64,000 nt of DNA. It comes from Flavobacterium sp. A45. Its GTDB lineage: Bacteria > Bacteroidota > Bacteroidia > Flavobacteriales > Flavobacteriaceae. The translations under genes and the position numbers were made by a program. Below are positions 27,032 through 35,438 of the stretch, one piece after another. The notes below the pieces were generated by a model. It was given only the letters and a program-made list of their open reading frames with translations. It was not told the DNA's origin and ran no database searches. How positions within the stretch are numbered: the first letter of the stretch is position 1; every line of letters starts with the position of its first letter. The stretch is from the NCBI RefSeq assembly GCF_002001005.1, contig NZ_MUNX01000080.1:44241-108240 (forward strand), written 5' to 3'.

Positions 27032-27060
27032 AATCTACTAAGCCGATAGGGTAATAGATT
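27032..27060 (+). promoter_or_regulatory. Candidate operator palindrome ahead of cysH
   Basis: AATCTACTA and TAATAGATT are inverted copies (8 of 9 bases) around an 11-base spacer. The site overlaps the predicted transcription start and lies 22 bases before the cysH ATG, well placed for repression by the adjacent Rrf2 protein. It could equally form a 5' UTR hairpin. Confidence 0.5.
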
Positions 27061-27081
27061 TAAAATTAAAAGCAAAAGAAA

Positions 27082-27783
27082 ATGAGCGCAGCAGTAGCAA
27101 ATACTTTATTAGAAAAAACAGCAGGTTTTTCCATTGAGGAAACATTAGCTTTTTTGGCTAATGAGTACAAAGGAAAAGTGATTTTTTCAACTTCTTTTGG
27201 GCAAGAAGATCAGGTTATAACTGCATTGATTGCTAAGAATGAGTTACCAATTAATATATTCACACTTGACACCGGAAGATTGTTTCAAGAAACCTATGAT
27301 GTTTTTCATAGAACAATAAAAAAATACAAAGTAGCTATTCAAACTTATTTTCCAGAAGCTGCATCAGTAGAAAATTTGTTGAATAAAAAAGGACCGAACA
27401 GTTTCTATGAATCGGTTGAGAACAGAAAAGAATGTTGTTTTATTCGAAAAGTAGCGCCGTTGACCAAAGCCTTGAAAGGAAATGAAATTTGGATTACAGG
27501 TTTACGTGCCGAGCAATCGGAAAACAGAAATGATTTGGCTGCTTTTGAATATGACGCTCATTTCAATATCATAAAATTCAATCCATTGTTGAAATGGAGT
27601 TTGGAAGATGTTCAAAAATATATTGATGAGAATAATGTGCCGCAAAATGCTTTGCACAAAAAAGGATTTGTAAGCATTGGTTGTGCGCCGTGTACGAGAG
27701 CCATTGCCGAAGGAGAAGATATCAGAGCAGGAAGATGGTCGTGGGAATCCAGTCATAAAGAATGTGGTTTACACCAAAAATAA
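27082..27783 (+). CDS. cysH: Adenylylsulfate (APS) reductase, CysH family
   Basis: Reduces activated sulfate to sulfite. The 233 residues contain the cysteine pairs NRKECCFIRK and IGCAPCTRA, which ligate a [4Fe-4S] cluster in the APS-using branch of CysH, plus the catalytic C-terminal ECGLH. The N-terminal PP-loop region is FSTSFGQEDQV and the ligand motif LDTGRLFQETY. No APS kinase (cysC) is present in the operon and CysN has no CysC fusion. This supports APS rather than PAPS as substrate. Confidence 0.94.
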   Translation: MSAAVANTLLEKTAGFSIEETLAFLANEYKGKVIFSTSFGQEDQVITALIAKNELPINIFTLDTGRLFQETYDVFHRTIKKYKVAIQTYFPEAASVENLLNKKGPNSFYESVENRKECCFIRKVAPLTKALKGNEIWITGLRAEQSENRNDLAAFEYDAHFNIIKFNPLLKWSLEDVQKYIDENNVPQNALHKKGFVSIGCAPCTRAIAEGEDIRAGRWSWESSHKECGLHQK

Positions 27784-27896
27784 GAAGGCAGATTTTAGAA
27801 AATAGAATAAAGAGAACAGAAAAATAATAATAGTTAAGAGATTTTAGCTGAGGTCAAAAACAACTTTAAACTTTTAAACTTTTTAAACTAATAAAA

Positions 27897-28796
27897 ATGA
27901 GTTCAGTTTTAAAAACAAATGCTTTAGAAAGCGAAGCAATTTACATATTCAGAGAAGTGATTTCTCAATTCGACAAACCCGTTTTGCTTTTTTCTGGCGG
28001 TAAAGATTCAATTACATTAGTGCGTTTAGCGCAAAAAGCATTTTTTCCGGCAAAAATTCCTTTTCCATTGTTACATGTGGATACAGGGCACAATTTTCCG
28101 GAAACGATTGAATTCAGAGATCGATTGGTAGCCGAATTAGGATTGGAATTAATCGTTCGTAATGTGCAAGACGCTATTGACGAAGGGAAAGTTGTAGAGG
28201 AATCTGGTAAATATTCCAGCAGAAACAGTTTACAGACAACTACATTACTGGACGCTATCGAAGAATTCAAATTTGACGCTTGTATAGGTGGAGCGCGTCG
28301 TGATGAGGAAAAAGCAAGAGCCAAAGAGCGTATTTTCTCCGTTCGTGATGATTTCGGACAATGGGATGAAAAAAATCAACGTCCTGAATTGTTTGACCTT
28401 TTGAACGGAAAAATTGAAAACGGTCAAAACGTTCGTGTTTTTCCAATTTCAAACTGGACTGAATTAGATGTTTGGAGCTATATCGAACAAGAGCAAATCG
28501 AAATTCCATCGATTTACTTTTCACACAAACGTAAAGTTTTTTTGAGAGACGGTTTAATTTGGTCACACTCTCCTTTTGTGTACCAAGAAGAAGACGAACA
28601 AATCGAAGAAAGAATTGTTCGCTTCAGAACCGTTGGGGATATGAGTTGTACTGCCGCTGTTGAATCATATGCAGCAACCATTCAGGAAGTAGTTGGAGAG
28701 ATTCGTACTTCGACTATTTCTGAAAGAGGAGCTAGAATTGATGACAAACGTTCTGAGGCTGCAATGGAAAAAAGAAAACAACAAGGGTACTTTTAG
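27897..28796 (+). CDS. cysD: Sulfate adenylyltransferase subunit 2
   Basis: Catalytic ATP sulfurylase subunit that adenylates sulfate to APS together with the GTPase CysN. The 299 residues include PP-loop LLFSGGKDSITL, HVDTGHNFPETIEFRD, GGARRDEEKARAKERI and VGDMSCTAAVES. Normal length (E. coli 302). It is separated from cysN by a repeat cassette. Confidence 0.97.
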   Translation: MSSVLKTNALESEAIYIFREVISQFDKPVLLFSGGKDSITLVRLAQKAFFPAKIPFPLLHVDTGHNFPETIEFRDRLVAELGLELIVRNVQDAIDEGKVVEESGKYSSRNSLQTTTLLDAIEEFKFDACIGGARRDEEKARAKERIFSVRDDFGQWDEKNQRPELFDLLNGKIENGQNVRVFPISNWTELDVWSYIEQEQIEIPSIYFSHKRKVFLRDGLIWSHSPFVYQEEDEQIEERIVRFRTVGDMSCTAAVESYAATIQEVVGEIRTSTISERGARIDDKRSEAAMEKRKQQGYF

Positions 28797-28798
28797 AA

Positions 28799-28913
28799 AA
28801 CCTCACCCCGACCCTCTCCAAAGGAGAGGGTGGAAGAATAAAGAAAAAAAAAATTATTATTTCCGCCTTGACTCCCTCTCCTTTGGAGAGGGCTGGGGTG
28901 AGGAAAACTTTAA
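28799..28913 (+). repeat. Inverted-repeat cassette between cysD and cysN
   Basis: Two inverted copies of a C/G-rich unit. The left one is CCTCACCCCGACCCTCTCC plus AAAGGAGAGGGTGG (28801-28833). The right one is CTCCCTCTCCTTTGGAGAGG plus GCTGGGGTGAGG (28872-28912). Each unit is itself a hairpin, and together they can form a long stem around about 38 A-rich bases. It abuts the cysN start. A sister cassette precedes metF. Confidence 0.8.
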
Positions 28914-28924
28914 ACTCATATAAA

Positions 28925-30169
28925 ATGGAAGTTTTAAAAATAGCAACAGCAGGAAGTGTAGATGACGGGAAAAGTACTTTAATCGGAAGATTGTTGTACG
29001 ATACAAAATCATTGACTACAGATAAGATTGAAGCAATAGAAAAAAGCAGCAAGCAAAAAGGATACGATTATCTGGATTTTTCTTTGGCTACCGATGGTTT
29101 GGTTGCAGAGAGAGAACAAGGAATTACGATAGACGTAGCACATATTTATTTTTCTACAGCGAAAAAAAGTTACATCATTGCCGATACTCCAGGTCACGTA
29201 GAATATACTCGTAATATGGTTACCGGAGCTTCGACTTCACAAGTATCTATCATTTTGATCGATGCTCGTAAAGGTGTGATTGAGCAAACGTACCGTCACT
29301 TTTTCATCAATAATTTATTGAGAGTAAAAGATGTGATTGTTGCGGTAAACAAAATGGATTTGGTTGATTATTCGGAAGAAGTATACAACAAAATCAAAGC
29401 CGATTTTCAAGCATTAAATGCAAAAAGCGCATACAAAGAGCAAAACGTAAGTTACATTCCGTTAAGTGCTATTAATGGTGGAAATGTGGCGGATAAGTCA
29501 GAGAATATGCCTTGGTACACTGGACAAACTGTTTTGGAGCATTTGGAAGGTTTGGAGCCAAAAGATATTTACGAAAATGGAAAAGCACGTTTCCCTGTTC
29601 AGACGGTTATTAGACCAAAAACTGAGGAATATCACGATTTTAGAGGATATGCCGGAAAATTAGTTGGAAACAATATTAAAGTAGGAGATGCTGTTACAGT
29701 ATTGCCTTCATTAACAGAATCTAAAGTGACAAACATTCACTTTTTTGACAAACAGTTTGATGAAGCTACGGCTGGTTCTTCGATCACTATTGAATTAGAA
29801 AATGACATCAATGTTACAAGAGGCGATATGATTGTAAAATCAAGTGAGCTTCCTAAAATTGAAAAAGACATCACAACGACAGTTTGTTGGATGGACAGCA
29901 AAAAATTAGTGGCAGGTGCAAAATATTTTGTACAGCACAACAGTAACAGAGTTTTGGCAAAAATTGACAGTGTGAAAAACGTAATCGCAACTGATTATTC
30001 TGGAACAACTCCAGCAACTCAATTGGCTATTAATGAAATTGGGGAAGTAACCATTAAATTAAGTAAAGCTATCTATTTTGATGCTTACACAGAAAATAAA
30101 TCTAATGGAGCCTTCATTTTGATAGATGCCGCAACCAACACAACAGCAGGAGTTGGTTTTATTAAATAG
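28925..30169 (+). CDS. cysN: Sulfate adenylyltransferase subunit 1 (GTPase)
   Basis: GTPase that drives APS synthesis by CysD. Translational-GTPase motifs: G1 GSVDDGKST, G2-region EREQGITIDVAH, G3 DTPGH, G4 NKMDLVD. The frame opens 19 codons earlier, but that extension (PSPLERAGVRK) is read from the repeat cassette; MEVLKIATAGS at 28925 is the family start, giving 414 residues. No C-terminal CysC domain. About 80 bases of spacer lead to sir. Confidence 0.96.
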   Translation: MEVLKIATAGSVDDGKSTLIGRLLYDTKSLTTDKIEAIEKSSKQKGYDYLDFSLATDGLVAEREQGITIDVAHIYFSTAKKSYIIADTPGHVEYTRNMVTGASTSQVSIILIDARKGVIEQTYRHFFINNLLRVKDVIVAVNKMDLVDYSEEVYNKIKADFQALNAKSAYKEQNVSYIPLSAINGGNVADKSENMPWYTGQTVLEHLEGLEPKDIYENGKARFPVQTVIRPKTEEYHDFRGYAGKLVGNNIKVGDAVTVLPSLTESKVTNIHFFDKQFDEATAGSSITIELENDINVTRGDMIVKSSELPKIEKDITTTVCWMDSKKLVAGAKYFVQHNSNRVLAKIDSVKNVIATDYSGTTPATQLAINEIGEVTIKLSKAIYFDAYTENKSNGAFILIDAATNTTAGVGFIK

Positions 30170-30251
30170 TTGATGGTTTTTAGTTAATAGTTATGATGTA
30201 AATAACCATTAGCCAGCAACAATAAACAATAGACAAAAAAAACTAGATAAG

Positions 30252-32342
30252 ATGCAAAGTTTTAGAACAGAAATAGAGGACCCAATTGTCCAAAAAGAGA
30301 TTATTGATTTAGAGAAAAAAATCTTTTCTTTCCGTAACGGACAAATTGATGATGAGCGTTTTCGTAGTCTTCGTTTAGCACGTGGTATTTACGGTCAACG
30401 TCAAGAAGGCGTGCAAATGATTCGTATCAAATTGCCATACGGAAAAGTATCTAGTGAGCAATTGAGAAGAATCACCGATGTATCGGAAAAATATTCGACA
30501 GGTCGTTTGCACATCACAACGCGTCAGGATATTCAAATTCACTATGTGAGTTTGGACAGAACGCCAGAACTTTGGGCAGATTTGGCCAAAGACGATATTA
30601 CTTTGAGAGAAGCTTGTGGAAACACGGTAAGAAATATTACGGCTAGTGAAACTGCCGGAATTGATGTAGATGAGCCATTTGACGTATCACCTTATGCACA
30701 CGCTTTGTTTCAATATCTGTTGCGTAACCCAATTTGTCAAGAAATGGGGCGTAAGTTCAAAATATCATTCTCATCTTCTGATAAAGATACCGCTTTGAGT
30801 TATTTGCACGATTTAGGATTTATTCCAAAAATTGTAAATGGTGAAAAAGGTTTCAAAATAATGTTAGGTGGAGGTTTAGGTTCACAACCAAGCCACGCTG
30901 AATTGCTTTCAGAATTTGTGCCGGTTAACCAAATTATTCCAACTGCCGAAGGAGTAATTAGGGTTTTTGACCGTCACGGAGAAAGAGCAAAACGTTTGAA
31001 AGCGCGTTTGAAATTCTTAATCAAAGATTTGGGACGTGATGAATTTATGCGTTTGGTTGACGAAGAGAGAAAAGCATTGGCTTTCCATAAATACGAAATA
31101 GATACTACTGATTTTGAAGGAGCAATTACAGAGCCTTTATTGGAAGTACCTTCAGTAACGATTGATGATGTAGATGCTTATGAAGCTTGGAAAAAATCGA
31201 ACGTTATTGCACAAAAACAAGCTGGATATGTTGCTATTGGAATTAAAATTCTTTTAGGAGATTTTTATATTGACAAAGCAAGATTATTGGCTGATTTGGT
31301 TAAAAATTATGGTGCTAATGAATTGCGTTTTTCGTTAAGACAAAACATTCTTATCCGTAATATCAAAGAAGAAAACCTTCCTTTTTTCTATCAGGAATTA
31401 GCCAAATTGGATTTTGTGACTTTAGGATACAATACCGTGGCTGATATCACGGCTTGTCCAGGAACTGATACCTGTAATTTAGGAATTGCGAGCAGTACTG
31501 GTATTGCTGAAGAATTGGAAAGAGTTATTGCAACAGAATATCCGCAATTTAATAGCAATGTTGATATTGCCATAAAAATTAGCGGGTGTATGAATGCCTG
31601 TGGACAGCACAATATGTCCGAAATAGGTTTTCAAGGAATGTCCATCAATGCTGGAAAACTGGTAGCTCCAGCACTTCAGGTATTATTAGGAGGAAAAAAT
31701 ATAGGCAACGGCGTTGGACGTTTTTCTGATAAAGTAATCAAAATACCTAGCAGAAGAGGACCAGATGCCTTGCGATTAATCTTAAATGATTTTGAAGCCA
31801 ATGGAAACGGACAACCATTTGTGGATTATTACGATGCCAAAGGTGAGAAATATTTCTATGAGTTCTTGAAACCATTGGCTGATGTAACGAATTTAACCGA
31901 AGCTGATTTCGTGGATTGGGGTAATGCCGATAACTATGTAAAAGCAGTTGGAGTTGGTGAATGTGCCGGTGTTGTAATTGATTTAGTAGCTACATTATTA
32001 TTTGAAGCCAAAGATAAATTAACGTTTGCTCAAGAAGCTTTTGACGATAAAAAATGGTCAGATGCAATTTATTTGGCTTACGCTGGATTTGTAAATGGAG
32101 CTAAAGCATTATTATTGGCTGAAAACGAAAAAACAAACCACCACGCTGGAATTATTGATTTGTTTGATACTGTTTTCATCGAAAGCAAAAAAATAGAATT
32201 GGGGTCAGATTTCAAAGATTTGGTTTATCAAATCAGAGCTAACGAACCATCAGAAGCGTTTGCACAAAAATATATACAAGATGCTATAGCTTTCTTCGGA
32301 AAAATAGAAGCATACAGAACAAAAGATTTAGCTAATGCATAA
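30252..32342 (+). CDS. Siroheme sulfite/nitrite reductase with C-terminal HEPN-like domain
   Basis: Six-electron reductase giving sulfide; the operon context indicates sulfite rather than nitrite. The 696 residues include two ferredoxin-like/SIR repeats and the coupled [4Fe-4S]-siroheme ligands C402 and C408 (TACPGTDTC), C446 and C450 (SGCMNACGQH). The reductase part ends near residue 550. The last 140 or so residues are helical (AYAGFVNGAKALLLAENEKT, HHAGIIDLFDTVF) and resemble HEPN/DUF-type helical domains, an addition absent from E. coli CysI. Overlaps cobA by 8 bases. Confidence 0.93.
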   Translation: MQSFRTEIEDPIVQKEIIDLEKKIFSFRNGQIDDERFRSLRLARGIYGQRQEGVQMIRIKLPYGKVSSEQLRRITDVSEKYSTGRLHITTRQDIQIHYVSLDRTPELWADLAKDDITLREACGNTVRNITASETAGIDVDEPFDVSPYAHALFQYLLRNPICQEMGRKFKISFSSSDKDTALSYLHDLGFIPKIVNGEKGFKIMLGGGLGSQPSHAELLSEFVPVNQIIPTAEGVIRVFDRHGERAKRLKARLKFLIKDLGRDEFMRLVDEERKALAFHKYEIDTTDFEGAITEPLLEVPSVTIDDVDAYEAWKKSNVIAQKQAGYVAIGIKILLGDFYIDKARLLADLVKNYGANELRFSLRQNILIRNIKEENLPFFYQELAKLDFVTLGYNTVADITACPGTDTCNLGIASSTGIAEELERVIATEYPQFNSNVDIAIKISGCMNACGQHNMSEIGFQGMSINAGKLVAPALQVLLGGKNIGNGVGRFSDKVIKIPSRRGPDALRLILNDFEANGNGQPFVDYYDAKGEKYFYEFLKPLADVTNLTEADFVDWGNADNYVKAVGVGECAGVVIDLVATLLFEAKDKLTFAQEAFDDKKWSDAIYLAYAGFVNGAKALLLAENEKTNHHAGIIDLFDTVFIESKKIELGSDFKDLVYQIRANEPSEAFAQKYIQDAIAFFGKIEAYRTKDLANA

Positions 32343-33111
32343 AACGATACAACCCAAAGTAACTTTAGTAGGCGCAGGACCTGGCGACCCAGACTTGCTT
32401 ACGCTAAAAGGCGTAAAAGCACTTGCTGAAGCGAATGTGGTTTTGTATGATGCCTTGGCCAATGAGGAAATAATGAAGTATGCTCCTCAAAATGTCATAA
32501 AAATATTTGTGGGAAAAAGAATCGGATGTCACGAATATTCGCAAGATCAAATCAACCAATTGATTGTCGATAATGCGCTTACTTACGGGCACGTGGTTCG
32601 GTTAAAAGGAGGAGATCCATTTATCTTCGGAAGAGGAAGTGAAGAAATAGAGTACGCAGAAAGTTTTGGAATCCCTACATTTGTAGTGCCCGGAATTTCA
32701 TCAGCAATTGCGGTTCCCGCTTATCAAGGAATTTCATTAACCAAAAGAGGAACTTCTGAAAGTTTTTGGGTAATCACAGGAACAACTTCCGATAGAAATT
32801 TGTCTAATGATATTACTCTTGCAGCACAATCATCAGCAACTGTTGTGATTTTGATGGGAATGAGTAAACTTTCGCAGATTGTAACTTTATTTCAAAAAGA
32901 AGGCAAAGGAGAAACTCCTGTAGCAATTATTCAAAACGGAACGACAGTAAACGAAAAGATAGGAGCAGGAACTATTGATACCATTCAAGAAGTGGTTGCT
33001 GAAAAGAATTTAAGTTCGCCAGCCATTATTGTAATTGGAAATGTAGTGAAAGAAAGCAATCAATTAAAAGGCTTTTACGAGCAATTCGTAACTGCTGAAA
33101 TTAAATTATAA
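32335..33111 (+). CDS. cobA: Uroporphyrinogen-III C-methyltransferase
   Basis: SAM-dependent methylation of uroporphyrinogen III to precorrin-2, the first step to siroheme for the sulfite reductase. The 258 residues show VGAGPGDPDLLTLKGVKAL, VRLKGGDPFIFGRGSEE, VVPGISSAIAVPAYQGI and LTKRGTSESFWVITG. It starts inside sir and its stop shares a base with the next start (TAATG), so the three genes are translationally coupled. Confidence 0.96.
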   Translation: MHKTIQPKVTLVGAGPGDPDLLTLKGVKALAEANVVLYDALANEEIMKYAPQNVIKIFVGKRIGCHEYSQDQINQLIVDNALTYGHVVRLKGGDPFIFGRGSEEIEYAESFGIPTFVVPGISSAIAVPAYQGISLTKRGTSESFWVITGTTSDRNLSNDITLAAQSSATVVILMGMSKLSQIVTLFQKEGKGETPVAIIQNGTTVNEKIGAGTIDTIQEVVAEKNLSSPAIIVIGNVVKESNQLKGFYEQFVTAEIKL

Positions 33112-33752
33112 TGGAACAAAACGATTCATTTTCTAATAATCAGAACTCGGCTTCCCTCTCTTCTGGAGAGGGGCTGGGGGTGAGGAACGAATTATATCCT
33201 ATTTTTTTAAAACTGCATAACATCAATGTGCTTATTGTAGGTGGAGGAAATGTGGGGTTAGAAAAATTGTCGTTCATGTTGAAATCCAGTCCCAATGCGA
33301 ATGTTGAGGTAGTGGCGACAAAGTTCTTACCTGAATTGGAAGCATTAGCCGAAAAACATTCTTCGGTTAAATTGACTCAAGCGAAGTTCAAGAAAAAAAT
33401 GTTGAAAAAACGGCACATGGTTATTGCTTGTACCGATGATTTGAAAGTCAATAAAAGAGTTTATGATTTAGCTCGAAAGCGTTATTTGATTTGCAATATT
33501 GCCGACACACCCGATTTATGCGATTATTATTTGGGAGGCATCGTAACCAAAGGAAACGTAAAAATCGCCATTTCAACTAATGGAAAATCGCCAACAACAG
33601 CCAAAAGATTACGCGAGTTTTTTGAAGAAGTAATTCCGGAAGACATCAATAAAATGGTTCAAAACCTGAATGAATATCGAAAAACTTTAAAAGGTGATTT
33701 TGAAGAGAAAGTTCAAAAGATGAACGAAATTACAGAAGGATTGAAAAAATAA
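33111..33752 (+). CDS. Precorrin-2 dehydrogenase / siroheme synthase N-terminal type
   Basis: NAD-dependent oxidation of precorrin-2 to sirohydrochlorin and probably iron insertion (CysG N-terminal/Met8p family). The 213 residues contain the Rossmann motif VLIVGGGNVGLEKL, ACTDDLKVNKRV, CNIADTPDLCDY and ISTNGKSPTTAKRLREF. Residues about 13-25 (ASLSSGEGLGVRN) are translated from a copy of the dispersed CTCTTCTGGAGAGGGGCTGG repeat, inserted in frame before the true domain begins at NELYPIFLKL. No chelatase-specific partner is nearby. Confidence 0.9.
   Translation: MEQNDSFSNNQNSASLSSGEGLGVRNELYPIFLKLHNINVLIVGGGNVGLEKLSFMLKSSPNANVEVVATKFLPELEALAEKHSSVKLTQAKFKKKMLKKRHMVIACTDDLKVNKRVYDLARKRYLICNIADTPDLCDYYLGGIVTKGNVKIAISTNGKSPTTAKRLREFFEEVIPEDINKMVQNLNEYRKTLKGDFEEKVQKMNEITEGLKK
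33149..33185 (+). repeat. Dispersed repeat copy inside the siroheme gene
   Basis: CCCTCTCTTCTGGAGAGGGG followed by CTGGGGGTGAGG, the same unit as in the 28.8 kb cassette, translated in frame near the N-terminus. Confidence 0.8.
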
Positions 33753-33866
33753 TGAATATAGAAATAACGGATAAAATTCTCTGATAATTATCATATTCAG
33801 AAATTGAAAGCATTCGTTTATTTGCGCACAAATAAAAAAATAATATAAAGAGTAAATTTAAATATA

Positions 33867-34919
33867 ATGGTTAAAACAGACATACTTATAATAGGAGCTG
33901 GACCAACAGGTCTATTCGCCGTTTTCGAAGCAGGATTATTAAAATTAAAATGTCATATTCTGGATGCCTTACCACAACCGGGAGGACAATTATCAGAACT
34001 ATATCCAAAGAAACCTATCTACGATATTCCAGGATTTCCGGAAGTATTAGCGGGTGATTTGGTGGACAATTTAATGGAACAAATCAAGCAATTTGAACCT
34101 GGATTTACTCTTGGTGAGCGTGCAGAAACTATCGAAAAACAAGAAGACGGAAGTTTTATTGTTACTTCAAATAAAGGTAAGAGATTTCACGCTTCTGTTG
34201 TAGCCATTGCTGGAGGATTAGGAAGTTTCGAACCAAGAAAACCATTAATCGAAGATATCGAATTCTACGAAGACAAAGGAATTAAATATTTTATCAAAAA
34301 TCCAGAGAAATTTAGAGACAAAAGAGTTGTGATTTCCGGAGGAGGAGATTCTGCTTTGGACTGGAGTATTTTCTTGGCAAATGTTGCTTCAGAGGTAACT
34401 TTGATTCACAGAAGAAACGAATTCCGTGGAGCATTAGATTCTGTTGAGAAAGTACAGGAATTGAAAAACGCTGGAAAAATCAAAATGATCACTCCTGGAG
34501 AAGTTGTAGGTTTAAACGGAGCAGAGCATTTAGAATCTGTAGATGTTGATATTGAAGGCGCTCACAGAAATATTCCAACTGATTATTTTATTCCGCTTTT
34601 TGGTCTTACGCCAAAATTAGGTCCAATCGCTGACTGGGGATTGGAAATTGAAAAAAACGCAATTAAAGTAAACAACGCTTTGGATTACCAAACGAACATT
34701 CCTGGAATTTTCGCCATTGGTGACGTAAACACTTATCCAGGAAAACTAAAATTGATTCTTTGCGGATTCCACGAAGCCACATTAATGTGTCAAGCGGCTT
34801 ACCAAATCATCAATCCAGGTAAAAAATATGTTATGAAATACACCACTGTTTCCGGAGTTGACGGATTCGACGGTACTCGTAAAGAAGCGCCAAAAGCAGT
34901 TGTGAAAGCGATTGTGTAG
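33867..34919 (+). CDS. Ferredoxin-NADP reductase, thioredoxin-reductase-like type
   Basis: A 350-residue FAD/NADPH flavoprotein of the YumC/TrxR-like FNR group: ILIIGAGPTGLFAVFEAG (FAD), PGGQLSELYPKKPIYDIPG, VISGGGDSALDWSIFLA (NADPH), GIFAIGDVNTYPGKLKLI. The CxxC redox pair of true thioredoxin reductase is absent, and the extended C-terminus with the YTTVSG segment is FNR-like. Its place at the end of the sulfate operon suggests it reduces the ferredoxin used by sulfite reductase. Confidence 0.9.
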   Translation: MVKTDILIIGAGPTGLFAVFEAGLLKLKCHILDALPQPGGQLSELYPKKPIYDIPGFPEVLAGDLVDNLMEQIKQFEPGFTLGERAETIEKQEDGSFIVTSNKGKRFHASVVAIAGGLGSFEPRKPLIEDIEFYEDKGIKYFIKNPEKFRDKRVVISGGGDSALDWSIFLANVASEVTLIHRRNEFRGALDSVEKVQELKNAGKIKMITPGEVVGLNGAEHLESVDVDIEGAHRNIPTDYFIPLFGLTPKLGPIADWGLEIEKNAIKVNNALDYQTNIPGIFAIGDVNTYPGKLKLILCGFHEATLMCQAAYQIINPGKKYVMKYTTVSGVDGFDGTRKEAPKAVVKAIV

Positions 34920-34936
34920 TTTCGTTTATTAGGTTT

Positions 34937-35020
34937 AAAAGTTTAAATTGTTTAAAAGTTTAAGTGTTGCGTGGGTTCGCAGACAATCTTAAACAACTTT
35001 AAACAATTTAAACTTTTTTT
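34937..35020 (+). terminator. Long imperfect hairpin terminator after the ferredoxin reductase
   Basis: AAAAGTTTAAATTGTTTAAA (34937-34956) is the inverted counterpart of TTTAAACAATTTAAACTTTT (34998-35017); arms are interrupted by mismatches and end in T7. It closes the sulfate operon. Confidence 0.7.
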
Positions 35021-35046
35021 AAACAATCCTAAACCTTCAAAAAAAC

Positions 35047-35077
35047 TTGCAAGTATCGGCGCTATGTCGTTTCTTTG
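35047..35077 (+). promoter_or_regulatory. Probable promoter of the metH operon
   Basis: TTG at 35047, 20-base spacer, TTTCTTTG at 35070-35077 (one mismatch to TAnnTTTG), 23 bases before the riboswitch. Confidence 0.5.
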
Positions 35078-35099
35078 CACTGTTCCTATTTTTATTGAA

Positions 35100-35205
35100 A
35101 GTTATCACGAAAGGCGGAGGGAAAAGACCCGATGAAACCTTAGCAACCCTTTACTTTTTTAAAGAAGGTGCTACATTCTACCACGCATTGCGCGGATAGA
35201 TAACA
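35100..35205 (+). ncRNA. SAM-I (S-box) riboswitch upstream of metH
   Basis: P1 GTTATC / GATAAC (35101-35106, 35199-35204). Core motifs in order: GGCGGAGGGA, GACCCGATGAAACC, AGCAACC, AAGGTGCTACATTCTACC and GGATAGATAAC. A short hairpin AATACA/TGTATT with a T tail (35210-35228) follows directly and could be the terminator of the expression platform. Controls split metH and metF. Confidence 0.93.
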
Positions 35206-35262
35206 CAAGAATACATCCCTGTATTTTTCAAACCTTTTCCTGACAACATTTCGATAATTTTT

Positions 35263-35436
35263 TTAGAGCGAATGATTGGTGCATTTTTTGCAGTCAACGT
35301 TCCCGCTTTCCGTTGCAATCCACGCCCAAAAGCGTGGGATTTTCACTGCAATCGGGGCTAAAGAGCCAAAATCAGGAATTTTTGGAATTAATAATGAGCT
35401 TAGCGCCTTTGCGTCTTTGCGAGAAATAAAAAAATA
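35263..35436 (+). repeat. Two dispersed non-coding repeats before metH
   Basis: The stretch after the riboswitch holds a unit containing CAATCCACGCCCAAAAGCGT and ending near TCGGGGCTAAAGAGCC, then GCGCCTTTGCGTCTTTGCGA just before the gene. The second unit, read in reverse, encodes ISRKDAKAL, seen in many spurious small ORFs of flavobacterial genomes. No gene is supported here. Confidence 0.6.
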
Positions 35437-35438
35437 AA

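Noticed and set aside
27965..28324. 119-codon minus-strand ORF within cysD
   Set aside because: Shadow of cysD.
28868..28924. Upstream extension of cysN
   Set aside because: Codes for PSPLERAGVRK, which is the dispersed repeat read through; the family start is the ATG at 28925.
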